Shown piece by piece: positions 25,416 through 37,400 of a stretch of DNA of 40,779 nucleotides (the first letter of the stretch is position 1; every line of letters starts with the position of its first letter). The notes beneath the pieces are model-generated. The model did not search any database. It saw nothing but the letters and a program-made list of their open reading frames with translations, and was not told where the DNA came from. The stretch is from a virus, in the IMG/VR virus record IMGVR_UViG_3300031569_000015, positions 1 to 40,779 of that record. One strand, given 5' to 3'. A program made the translations under genes and the position numbers.

Positions 25416-25841
25416 ATGGAATTAAAAATAAGGAAACTAACTGAGTCCGATTGGGATTTATTGGTTAGTTGGTGGGAGATGTATCCTGAATGGAAACAAG
25501 GTCCTTCAAAAAAAATGTTACCAGAAAATGGCACAGGAGGTTATATTGTAGAAAAAGGTGAAATACCTATAGTGGCTGGTTTTTTATATACCACTAATTC
25601 TAAAGTTGGTTGGATGGAATGGGTTATATCTAATAAAAAATATAAAAACAAAGATAAAAAAGATGCGGTAGAATTATTAATAACAGGTATAGAGCATGTG
25701 GCTCGTAAAAGTGGCTGTGACATTATATTAAGCATCGGTAGAAATAAAAGTTTAATAAAATCCCATGAAAATTTAGGGTATACAGTGGATCCGGATCCGT
25801 CGTATGAATTATCAAAAAATATTGAAGTATGGCAGCAATAG
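25416..25841 (+). CDS. GNAT-family N-acetyltransferase
   Basis: 141 residues, the size of a single GNAT domain. The opening MELKIRKLTESDWDLLVSWW is the typical beta1-alpha1 start. The middle strand pairs (GGYIVEKGEIPIVAGFLYTT, VGWMEWVISNKKYKNKDKKD) follow beta2-beta4, and the end (GCDIILSIGRNKSLIKSHEN, LGYTVDPDPSYEL) fits the last helix with the N-K-x-L-x-x-x-H-E-x-L-G-Y element, in which L-G-F/Y is a classic GNAT ending. The acetyl-CoA pyrophosphate loop (usually Q/R-x-x-G-x-G/A) is not obvious here, so cofactor binding could be degenerate. The gene lies inside the virion block and its end overlaps the next gene by 13 bases. Such GNATs recur next to internal virion genes in marine phages; substrate unknown. 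Confidence 0.78.
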   Translation: MELKIRKLTESDWDLLVSWWEMYPEWKQGPSKKMLPENGTGGYIVEKGEIPIVAGFLYTTNSKVGWMEWVISNKKYKNKDKKDAVELLITGIEHVARKSGCDIILSIGRNKSLIKSHENLGYTVDPDPSYELSKNIEVWQQ

Positions 25842-26620
25842 CATTAGGAGCAGGAGCATCTCTATTAAGTGGCGCAATAACATCTGCAGGCGCAAAAAAA
25901 GCAGCAAGGAAAGCTGGGGATGCGGCTAGAATAGCACAAGCAGAAGTAAATGCTATTAAAGCTAATAGAACTCCTATAACTAATCCTTATGCGAGCACTA
26001 AAGACTTGTCTGGTTTAGCATCTGATCTAAGTGGTATGATTAGTAATCCCTTTGCTAGTTTAGGTGTTGCAACACAAGCTGCGGAAATACAAGTGGAACA
26101 ATCTAACTTAGCATTATCTAATGCTTTAGAAACTTTAGCAACTACAGGTGCAAGTGCTGGTGGTGCAACTGCGTTAGCACAAGCCGCATTAGCTAGTAAA
26201 AAAGGTGTTAGTGCCAGTATAGAGCAACAAGAAGCAGCTAATCAAAAATTAAGAGCACAAGGTGAATCTCAACTAGAACAACTTAAAATGTCTGAAGCTC
26301 AAAGAATGCAAGGTATAGAAATATCTGAAGGACAAAGAGTTCAGCAAGCTGAAGGCGCTGGTAATCAATTTATGATGCAAATGAAAGAGGCTAGATCAAA
26401 TCAAGATTTAGGTTATTCTGCTGGAAAAGAATCAATGGCTCTCCAACAACAAGCTGCGGCTAGACAAGCTTCAACTGCTGCTTGGGGTAGTGCAATTGGT
26501 GGGGCTATAGGTTTTGCAGGTCAAATGGGTGCTGCTAATTTAGGCACGACTGGGTTTGATACTGCAGGTAATAAAACTAGCGGAACTTTTCTTAGAGCAG
26601 CAAAAGATTTATATAATTAA
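25829..26620 (+). CDS. Ala-rich internal virion (ejection-type) protein
   Basis: 263 residues, Ala/Gly/Gln rich. The N-terminus (AAIALGAGASLLSGAITSAGAKKAA) is a small-residue helix able to insert in membranes, the middle is a long helix (QEAANQKLRAQGESQLEQLK, SEAQRMQGIEISEGQRV), and residues about 205-235 are again Ala/Gly-rich (ASTAAWGSAIGGAIGFAGQM). This profile, a small Ala-rich protein with glycine-zipper-like ends, placed just before large internal proteins, is typical of podovirus ejection proteins such as T7 gp14 or P22 gp7. It starts 13 bases inside the GNAT gene. The role as part of the DNA-ejection conduit is inferred. Confidence 0.65.
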   Translation: MAAIALGAGASLLSGAITSAGAKKAARKAGDAARIAQAEVNAIKANRTPITNPYASTKDLSGLASDLSGMISNPFASLGVATQAAEIQVEQSNLALSNALETLATTGASAGGATALAQAALASKKGVSASIEQQEAANQKLRAQGESQLEQLKMSEAQRMQGIEISEGQRVQQAEGAGNQFMMQMKEARSNQDLGYSAGKESMALQQQAAARQASTAAWGSAIGGAIGFAGQMGAANLGTTGFDTAGNKTSGTFLRAAKDLYN

Positions 26621-26630
26621 ATATTAAAAT

Positions 26631-28433
26631 ATGAGTGGATATAGTAATTTTGGAAAATCAACAGGGGTTAAAGAAGGCTCAGGATATGCCTTAGCTTCTC
26701 AGTATATAGCACAAGGTATTGCTAGTGCTGGTAAATCTATAGCCGGAGCTAGGATCCAGCGTCAAAAAGTACAAGTTGCAAAACAAGATAGATATGATTT
26801 AACTTGGGCTAGTATTTCAGAAAATGAAAACAACGCGGTTGGTGCAGCTAGGCAAAAACTTATTGAACTAAATGCAAGCACAGAAATAACCGATCTACTT
26901 CAGGGTGAACAAAAAGATTTAATGAATGGTATAGGTGAAATTGGAGATGCAAATTATACAATGGGATCTATAGAGGCTAAAACTTTAATAAGAACAGAAA
27001 GTGGTGCGTCAAAACAAGACAAGGAAAAATGGCAGGAGATAGTTAATAAAGCTGATAAAAATTTACAAGATACTTTAACGTTTGGTGGAGTTCTTATGAA
27101 TGAAAGAGAAGAGATTATGGCGTTAAAAGGAAGCGTTGGACCTGGAAAAGAAAAATCTTGGTTAGGCAATTCTTTTTTAGAAAAAATGTCTAGTAGTTTT
27201 ACATCTTTTCGAATGAACAAACAAATTGTGCCTGGTGTAGACACTAAGGTAACTAAAGATAAAAATAGTGGTGGGTTATTATTTACTCACACTATAGATG
27301 CTAATAGCGGTTTATTAGCTGATATAAAAGAAGGCGGTGAAACTGCATGGGATAAAGCTAATGTAAAAAAAGTTGGTGATAAATATGTTATAACCCAGAC
27401 GTTAGATAAAGATTTTAATGGGGATTTATTAAGAGATGTAGCACAAGCTGCTGATTACAAAGCGGAAGGTGTTAAAAGCGATATTGGTGTAGTTGATTCA
27501 AAAGAAGCAAGTGGCGTTATACCATCTTTAAGTATAAGATTAAATAACACTTCTACAGATATAATCGATGCGAGTGGTAAAACTATAGATAGAGCCTTTG
27601 ATACAAGAGTTGATTACATTGACATGCCTCAATTAGTATCTAAATATGATGGTTTTTTAACTAGAAAAGTAGAATCTATATATCAATTAGATACGCAAGC
27701 TAAATTAGATTATTTTGCTAACAGAAGAGACATATCTTTACCTGTAGATTTTACAACAAAAACACCAGACCAACAAAGATTGTATATTAGAGAAGAAGAA
27801 AAACGCGCTTTAATTAAAGAAATTAGTTCTGGTTGGGTTGAAAGAAAACTAACTGATGCTGAATTAATTAATTTAGAAGCTGACGGTAGAGGAGTTCCTC
27901 AAAAATTTGTTACTGGATCTAACATCGAACTTACTCAAGAATATAAAGAGTTTAAAGATGGTAACCATTATTTCTCGGAAAAACAAGGGGCAGAGTATGA
28001 CACGGGTGAAGGAACAGTTAAAGGCGCTGCAAAATGGGAACAAATGCAAATAAATAATATATACAATCCTGAAAACAAAACAGAAACTCCAGTAATATAT
28101 GCTAGAAAAGGTAACACATCTATGCCAACAAGAGGTATAGAATATTTTGCGGCACAACCCGCAATAAAAGGCAATGGCGAGCCTGAATTTTTAGCAAATA
28201 AAGATAGAAACCCTAATTATAGACCTGGAACAAAAGCTAAACCAGCTGGATGGTATCCTATAATACAAAAAAGTTTGTCAAACACTCAGAATTTAGGTGG
28301 AGGGTTCCAACAATCATCATCTGAAAAACGATTTGTGATAGATACAGCTGCTTTAAAAAAATTAGAAGGTGGAAATCCATTTCCAACCGCTAAATCAGCT
28401 AGGAATTTCTTAGATTATCCAACCAAAAGATAA
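26631..28433 (+). CDS. Internal virion or ejection-apparatus protein
   Basis: 600 residues, mostly helical and polar, no catalytic motif noted. It opens YSNFGKSTGVKEGSGYALAS and QYIAQGIASAGKSIAGARIQ (a short Ala/Gly helix), then extended helices (NNAVGAARQKLIELNASTEI, NKADKNLQDTLTFGGVLM) and a mixed C-terminal half (ADYKAEGVKSDIGVVDSKEA, VDYIDMPQLVSKYDGFLTR, and a terminal SSSEKRFVIDTAALKKLEGG). It lies between the Ala-rich protein and the 3,362-aa protein, ten bases after the former, forming the classic three-protein order of an ejection block. Probable internal-core component; the exact function is unknown. Confidence 0.6.
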   Translation: MSGYSNFGKSTGVKEGSGYALASQYIAQGIASAGKSIAGARIQRQKVQVAKQDRYDLTWASISENENNAVGAARQKLIELNASTEITDLLQGEQKDLMNGIGEIGDANYTMGSIEAKTLIRTESGASKQDKEKWQEIVNKADKNLQDTLTFGGVLMNEREEIMALKGSVGPGKEKSWLGNSFLEKMSSSFTSFRMNKQIVPGVDTKVTKDKNSGGLLFTHTIDANSGLLADIKEGGETAWDKANVKKVGDKYVITQTLDKDFNGDLLRDVAQAADYKAEGVKSDIGVVDSKEASGVIPSLSIRLNNTSTDIIDASGKTIDRAFDTRVDYIDMPQLVSKYDGFLTRKVESIYQLDTQAKLDYFANRRDISLPVDFTTKTPDQQRLYIREEEKRALIKEISSGWVERKLTDAELINLEADGRGVPQKFVTGSNIELTQEYKEFKDGNHYFSEKQGAEYDTGEGTVKGAAKWEQMQINNIYNPENKTETPVIYARKGNTSMPTRGIEYFAAQPAIKGNGEPEFLANKDRNPNYRPGTKAKPAGWYPIIQKSLSNTQNLGGGFQQSSSEKRFVIDTAALKKLEGGNPFPTAKSARNFLDYPTKR

Positions 28434-28450
28434 CAATCAAATAAAATAAT

Positions 28451-31400
28451 ATGCCATATTTAAACGAAGCAACAGGGGAAACTCTAACTTACGCTCAAAT
28501 AGAAGAAAAAGCTTTATTAGAAGATACATCAGCCTTTGATTATATATCAAAACATGATCTACAAATGGTTAGTAATATGTCTTCTTTTGAAGAACCTCAA
28601 GATGTAAATTTTCAAACGGGCATTGCAAATCAAGGTGCAAATGCAATGTCCACAATGCCGGGAGCACCCGAGATTACGGATTTAGATTCAACAACTTCTT
28701 CTTTGGAATCTTATACGGAGCGACAAACGACTCTAGCAAACGCGCCTGTAACAAGTGCAATTGCAGATCGTGATAAATTTGTAAAAGACAATAAACTAGA
28801 CGAGTTTTTTAGTCTTAAAGGAGGAAAAATATCTGAGTTAGACGAGCTTAATAAAAAAATACAAGATAAAGAAAGAGAGTTAAGGAATGCTCCAGAAAAC
28901 CAATTTGCTCCAGCTACATTTTTAGACGAAGAACCTAAGTTTATTCAAGACTTTCTTCAACAAGAGTTTGGCACAACTGGCATTACTTTTAATTTAGACG
29001 AGTCTAATAATTTTATAACAGCTAATGTTGGCGGTGAAGAATTAAAACTACCTTTAACTGGAGATAGAATTCTTGGTTCAGGTGGAACAGACGAAGATAG
29101 CACTCCGTTTGCTAATTATTTGTATAAAAATTCAAGAAAAGAATTTAAAGAGAATTATGATAAAATCATAAAATATGATATAGATAGAAGAGCTGCAGCA
29201 CATGTAGAGAACTATAATGGTGTTATGATGGAAACCATCGAAAAAGACATTGTTTCTAACGCATTAAGTAATGCTCTTGAAAACGGTGACGTTAGTTTAA
29301 CTGAGTTTAATAATACTTTCAATGAAACAGGTTTAGAGTTAGTACCTGTAACAGAAGTAGAAGAATACACAGAAGGTGGATTTGGAGCAAAAGTTAAAGA
29401 AAGAACAGTTTTAACAGGTTATAATTTAGTTAAAAAATCTTCAAATGAACAAGGAGAGGAAGTTCAAGACATAGTTGCATTCCAAAAAATAAAAAAAGAT
29501 GAATTTGTTGATGGCAACGATCTTCAAGCTTGGTTATCTAGCAATTTAGACTCGGATCAAACTCTTAAAGTTAAAAAAAATATATTTAATTTTATATCCG
29601 CTTATACAACTGAAGAAGCTAAAATACAGACACAAACAATACAATCTATTAATCCTCAACAAATCGATGCTAAAGTATCTAAGGGAGAAGGAAATTGGAT
29701 AGAGAAATTGACTGGAGATGATGGTTTGTTAAACGCTATTAACGTAAAAACACAATCAGAAGTTTTTAATAAACAAGAAAGAAATACAATTCAATTACAT
29801 TTTGCTAATCAACTAAAACTAGCAAATCCTCTTAGAGCATTTACTACTCCTTCTAAAAACTCTTCAACTGGGTCTTTAACAGAAAAAATAGAATCAACTC
29901 AAACACCGTATGAAATTGCCACTAGTTTAGAAGGTCTTCCAGAAACTATAAAAAATAAATTAGAAGGAACTTATAAATTGTTAAACAATAATAGTCCTTT
30001 GAATGTTATTCTTGAAAACTCTAAAAACACAGTTAAACAAGGTTTATTAACTGAGAAAGAAAACAGTTTGATGGAAAATCTAATGGAAGCTAAAGAGATT
30101 CCTTTTACAGATTCAAATGGTAACGTTTCAATGATTCCATTTAATACTTTTATGACAGGACTAGGTGCTTTGTTAAAAGGTAAAAAAGACGAGATCATTG
30201 ATGATAATTTACAAGCTTTTAAAAATGGGTTTGAAGAAGTTGATGAAAAATTAAAACAAACTGTTAATTTAGGAGCTGAGATAGTTGCTGAAACATTTAA
30301 AAGTAACCCTAATTTACCTGTTGACTTTAATGTTACAATAGGCGATAATCAAGAGCTTTTCTATTCTTTAAAGCCAACTAAAAAATTAACTGAAAAAGAA
30401 CAAACTATTTATGATGAATTACAAGTTGATTTATTTAAATGGGAAACAACTGCTTTTAAATTAAATAAAGAAAGAAGTCAATCTGTTTCTAATTATTTAA
30501 ATACAATAATTTCTTTTAATAAAAATGTAAAAGAAAATAAAGAAGAAAAAGAAAGAAGTAAAGAAGGTCTTATAGAAAATTTGACACAATCTGTAAATCC
30601 TAAAACCAAAGAAAACTATACATTAAAAGAAGCTAAGGAGTTAGCTAATGACATTAGGTTTAGAGATTCTTCAATGATCCTTAAGTTAGCTAATAAAGAG
30701 TATGACGCTGGAGCTTTAATGGTTAACGATTTTTACCAAGCTAGTAAAGGTATATTGTTAGCAATACCAACTCTCTCAGGTAATGAATACGCTATAGATG
30801 AGCAAAGACAAATAAATAAAAACGCTGAATTATATCAAACTATGGGAACATACAATGATGGTTTAGGGAGTGGTTTTGAATTTGCTGGTAGAACTTTAGC
30901 TCAACAAATGCCTAATATTATTTTAGCGGTGGCTACTGGTGCAGCTGGTAATGCTACAGGGTTTTTAAGCACGACAGCGGTTAAAGCTGCTGTAGCAACT
31001 ACTTTTGGTACAACGGCAGGTGCAGATATATATAGAAATCTAACACTTGGCACAGAGTTAGTTGCTAAAGCTAAAGATCAAGTTAAATTCTTAAAAGATG
31101 CTTATAGTAAGGGGCTAGTCAGTGCTCTTGAGTATACAGAAGGTATGGCAGATGCTAATCAAACTATTGCCTACAATGATTTAACTCAAGCCCAAATTTT
31201 AGGAGCATCAGCTATGACTTTTGCTATTGAAGGTGGAATTACTTTTATGATTGGTAGCGGTAATAACACTTTAAAGTTTTTAGACGATGTAGCTGGAAAG
31301 TCTACAGGTTCCTTAGCTGTAACTAATCTTGTAAAAAACAGTGCTTGGAAAAATGCAGGTTTGTTTGGAATAGATTATACAAAAAGACTTGCTTCTGAAG

Positions 31401-34400
31401 TAGTAGAAGAAGAATTAATATATGGAGGTACTCAACTTTTTAGTGAAACATTAATATTAAACAGAAATTTTGATTTAAGTCAGTTAGATGATACAGCTAT
31501 TACAACTATTATAACCGCAGGTACATCAAACAGTTCGGTTGCGTATTCCGCTTTGACTAATATTAGCATGTCAGAAGACATTAGAAAAGCAGCTGGGGAA
31601 TATCATAATGGAAAAATAGTTAATGTTTTAAAATCTTTAAACTTAGCTAAAACCGATAAAGATAGAGCTCCTTTTCTTTTAACATTAGCAGAACATAACA
31701 TAGCTTTAAGTGATTTAAGTGGTGAAGCGGGAGTTGATGTAATGGCTTTAGGAGATAAAATGCAATCTTTATTAGCTTTAAAAATAATTAAAGATAATCT
31801 ATATACTCAAGCTGGGGTTAAAAGTGATGGTAAAAATGTTAACAGAGTTATAGGTCAATATAAATCAAAACTAAATGCTAATCAAAAAAAGGCTTTCGAA
31901 GATGATTTAGCTGCTGTAGAAAGTGAAATAAATTCTATAAGAAACTCAGAAAAGAATTACCAAGGCGTTATAAACCAAATAAATGGAAAGTCTAAAAATT
32001 ACAAACCTGAGTTTAAAGATGGGAAGCGCAAAAAATATAAAGGTATTTATGAGATAACTGCTGACCAATTAAAAGGGGATTCTAAATTTGACAAAGCTAG
32101 CGAAAGAGGTAAAATTGGATTAGTTTTAGAAAAAATAAGAAACAATATTAGTAATACATATACTGCTAAAGCTGAGCAAAATGAGTTTTTTATTAATGAA
32201 TGGAATAAAAAAATTAAAGAAAACCCAAAACTAAAAAATAAAAAACAACAATACTTTGAAATTAGAGGAAGGGAAATTGCTTTTAGTACTGTAAATTTAA
32301 CTACTATTCTAGGCGAAGCTGATAGTGCAAAAGAAATAGTTAAAAACTTTGATGATTTAAAACTTATAGAAGCTCCTGACGGAAACCTTCAAGAAGAGCT
32401 TAATAGAATGTTACAAGACAAAGAAATTACTGATGAAGATTATACAATTATTAACAAATCTTTACAAGACAAAGTAATAGATGGTAAGTCATTTAAAACA
32501 AACGGTTTTGTTACGCCAGATGGGAAATTTATTGTTAATAACGTTTCTAAAAAGTATTTTGAGGACACTGGCAATATTCAAGCTGGAACAGTTATAGTCC
32601 ATGAAATCAATCATATTATTGATGACAAATTTTTTGGTAATACTTTAGATAAAAGCGGTGATGCTGTCTTATCTAAAAGAGGGAAACAGTTTGTAGACAA
32701 TCTTCATAAACACATGAGTGAAACAGAAGATATTACTTTAAAAATGATTCAAGTAAAAGCTTTGAGAGCTGTTAAATTTATGGGCAAAGGGGAGTGGAAT
32801 ATTAATTCAGATAAATATAAAGACGAGTATGCTAGAGAAGTTCAAACTCTACTTTTTGCAGAAGAATCAAGGTTTGAAGGCGGTACTAATTATGAAAAAC
32901 AAGAAAAATTTAATTTATTAAACAAAACATTAAATACTTTATTTGGTAAAGGAGAAAATATGAGTTCTCCTCAAAAAGCTTTTGACTATATTGTGGCAAA
33001 CAATGCTGCTGCTCGTAAAGGTAAATTAAGAGAGATTGTACAAAGAGGTATTGATAAGTTTGGTGGAGAATCTGGTGGAAAAAGATCAGTGAGTCCACAG
33101 TCTGTTGTTGATAGAATAAACGAAAAAAATAAAAGTGTAGAAAACTTTACACCTATCACGGAAAAGCAAGTTCAAACGATGGTTGATAAAGTAGCTAACA
33201 GAACCTGGAGTAGATTTGGTAGACCAATACCTGCAAATATAAGAGAAAAGTTTATTGGCAGCAAAGGTGATGAAAGTGGTAGAAAAAAATGGGTTGACGA
33301 TGCTAAACAAATACTTAATACTATAGCGTTAGGTTTTGATGCTAGTAAAGCTTCTTTCGGTCAATATATGGCCAACACGGGTATGCAAAGAGCAAATGCT
33401 TGGGCTAAAAATGAATTTGGTATTCCAAGCGCAGAACAAGGTGCTAGAGTCAATGTAGAAACCTCTAAGGAAGCTCAAGGAACACTGGATAATACACAGG
33501 ACTTTACAGAAAGACAAGCAAAAGAATCTAGCGAAACTTTATCTAGTTTAAAAAACACTATTAAATCTAAGAACAAAAAATCTTTACTTAATAACATTGA
33601 AAAGGGAGTTGAAAAAGAGGTTAAATACAAACAACCTGCTATGAATAAAGCTTCCACAATAAAATCAAAATCTGAATTAATAAGTAATTTAAGTAAGGGT
33701 TTACAAAATGTAACTATTGATGGTAAAAACTTATACGCTAAAGTAATAGATGATATAGGTGGAAGAAATAAAACGATAAACGAATTTGAAACGTTTTTAT
33801 CAGAAAATTATACATCTTTGTTACAATCTGGTGGATTAACTACAAGTTATTTAAGTAAAGCTTTTCCACAAGCTATTGAAAAATATATTGTTGGTGAAGG
33901 TTGGGTTAAATATCCTGGATGGAAAGGTAAAAAGAAAGGTAAAGCTAAAGGAGATGTAGATATATGGAGCTCTACAGAAAGTGGTCCTTTTCAAGGATCA
34001 ACTTCTGGTTTACAAAAAATAAGAAGAATTCCTAATATTAAAAATGCAATACCTTTAGCTCAGTTTAAAGGTAAATATATAGATGGTATAAACAATAAAG
34101 TAAAAGTTGCACCAACAGAAGCTTTAGCTAAGCAGTTGGTTCAAGAAATAGGTTTAGATGTTTTTAATGAGGAAATTCAAAAAGAAACCAGTGTTATAAA
34201 AGAATTGTTTAAAGAAAGACAAGATCTTGTTGGAGCGCTAACAGATATAAGTAATTTTGAAGCTCAAATTAATTTAGATGTAGAAAGAAGAGGTATTAAA
34301 AATAGTCTAGCAACCTTAAGCCCACAACAATTTGAAAATTGGACAAATAAAAGATTTGAATTTTATGCAGCTATTGAAGATTTAAGAGCAAATGGTTTAA

Positions 34401-37400
34401 CATCTGCTAAAGTTTTAAGAGCTCACAAGAATATATATGGAGCATCGTATACAGAAGATGAACATAAAAATATATCTTTACAGTTTAGTAGATTATTGTC
34501 ACCAGTTGATAAAGCTGATATGGAAGTGTTTAGAAGCACTAAATCTCTTGTGCAGTACTTAGAAGATATTGTTGAAGCTAAAGATATTAACCAAACTATT
34601 GTAGAATTTAGTGGAGCAGATATGTCTATTGCCCAAATGTTAAGGGATTTAAATCTTGTTTTAAAGGGTAGAGAATTTGTCGTTAGAAATGTTGTTCAAG
34701 CTTTAAAGAAAAAATTCCCAGTTGAAAAGCATGGAAATAAAGCGTTAGAAATGCTAGTGGCTTTTGCCCCTGTGACATTTAGTCAAGGCTCTAGCTTTTT
34801 CGCTAGTTATATGATTGAACCCGGTACTGATTCAAAATTAATTAAGCATAACAAGGATAGTAATAGACCTTCTTTGTTTGGAAAAGCCAATGAAGATATT
34901 TTAAAAAATTTAATATTAGGTGAAAATGTAGATGGTGAAATAAACTTTCCTAATGTTAAAAGTATTAACAATAAAAAAATAACTTTTAAAGATGGAAAAA
35001 CTCCGCCTATTAAGGTTGATATAAACACAAGTGCTGTTGTTCAAGTAAAACATCTTAAAGGGCTTTCGGAAAAGCAAATAGCAAAAGACAAAGCGGATGC
35101 TAAATTAGCTAGGCAATTTGTTGAAGTAGTGATGGATGCTCTACCCTCTAAAGGTACAGACAATAATCTGACTGCTTTAATATTAGCCACAATGAATGCA
35201 AGTTCTGATAGCGCTCTTAGATTAGCGGCTCCGGTATGGGGTAAATCAACTGTTATGGGTTATAAAGATTTAAAAAAACCTAAGCTTGCTACAGCTAAAG
35301 ATGTAGAAAAAGATCTAACGGGTGATTTAAAAGTTGGCGACAAGATGTACACTAAAAAAGGAGTGCTTAGAACAGAAGCTAATTATAGGTACGAGCATGC
35401 TTTACCAGCTAGAGTTGTTTTATGGTATTTATATGACTCTAAGATTAATAAGAATAAAAAAATAAATTTAGATTTATTGTTTGACGACTATAGGGTTACT
35501 ATTATACCCATAATTGAAATGGATAATGTTTTAAGAGACACTGGTTTTAGTTCTATAATGTTAGCTAACTATATTCCAGGTGATCAAACTTGGTGGAAAA
35601 GATATTTTAATAGATTTACTAAAGGTAAAATTCCTTATGCATTAGAATCATACGAAATAGATGCTGAAACAGGTAAACCAGATATAAAGGGTCAAGATTT
35701 TCAAGACTATTATGAAGAGAAAATGTCTCCAGTATTTAAGCCAAACTCTCAAACAATAGTTGATCAAGAAAACAACGCTGACATAGCGATGGACAACGCT
35801 AGATCGGGTAAATACTCTTTAACTGTTAAAAAGATAAGAGTGTTTGATTTTGATGACACGCTAGCTAGAAGTAATTCAAAGGTTCTTTACACAATGCCTG
35901 ATGGTACAAAAGGTAAATTAACCGCAACAGAATTCGCTAAAGACGCTGCATCAATGGAAAACCAAGGAGTTGTTTGGGATTTCACAGAATTTAGTAAAGT
36001 CGTAGAAGGAAAAAAAGGACCGCTTTTTAATGTAGCTAAAAAAATACAAGAAACTAGAGGTTCTGAAGACATTTTCGTGTTAACAGCAAGACCTCAAAAT
36101 GCTGCTCAACCAATACAGCAATTTTTAGCATCGATTGGTTTAAATATTCCTATTGAAAATATAACTGGATTAGAAGATGGGACGGGAAAAGCTAAAGCAG
36201 ATTGGATGATTAATAAATTTGCTGAAGGTTATAATGATTTTTATTTCACTGATGATGCTATTAAAAATGTTAAAGCAGTTAAAGACGTTTTAGATGTGTT
36301 AGACGTTAAATCTAAAGTTCAACAAGCTAGAGCGAAGTTTTCTTTAAACTTAAGTGACGAGTTTAATCAAATGATTGAACGAAATAAAGGTGTTGCAGCG
36401 GAAAAAAGATATTCTCAAGTAGTCGCTCAAAGATTAGGTAAAAATAAAAAACGATGGAACTTTTTTATACCACCATCAGCTGAAGATTTTAGAGGACTAA
36501 CAATGTATATGTTTTCTGGATCTGGTAAAAAAGGAGAGGCTGACATGGAGTTTTTTAATAAAAGTTTAGTTCTACCCTATACTCGAGGTATTTCAGCTAT
36601 GGAAACAGCTAGACAACAAGTTTCAAACGATTATAGAGGCTTAGTAGCCGGTTTCCCAAAAATCAAAAGATTACTAAGAAAAAAAATAGAAGGAACAGAG
36701 TTTACACATGATGAAGCTGTAAGAGTTTATCTTTGGGATAAGGCGGGTTATCAAATACCTGGAATATCAAAAAGAGATCAAGCTGAATTAAGTAAAATAA
36801 TAAGAGAAGATTCTAATTTAGCCGCTTTTGCAGATGGTGTACAAGCTATAACAAAAAGTGAAACATATGTAGAGCCTAGTCAACACTGGAGTGGTGGAAC
36901 TATATTAGGTGACTTAGACTCTTTAACTAAATCGATTAATAGAAATAAATATCTTAATGAATTCAATGAAAATGTAGAGGTAATATTTAGTAATGAAAAT
37001 TTAACTAAAATTGAAGCTGTTTATGGTACTAGAGTAAGAGAGTCTTTAGAGAATATTATCTTTAGAATGAAAAATGGTACAAACAGAACTAGCGGTACAA
37101 ATGATAGAATTGTTAATAAATGGAATAATTGGGTCAACAACTCTATTGGTGCTATCATGTTCTTTAACAGAAGATCTGCACTGCTACAATTAATCTCTTC
37201 GGTAAACTTTATAAATTGGAGTGATAATAATCCTATGATGGCAGCTGCGGCATTTTCAAACCAACCTCAGTTTTGGAAAGATGTTGTTTATTTATTTAAT
37301 TCAGATAAATTAAAACAACGTAGATCGGGCTTAAAAGGTGATGTTAATGAAGCTGAGATCGCGGCAGCGGTTAAAGGTGCGACAAATAAAACACAAGCTT

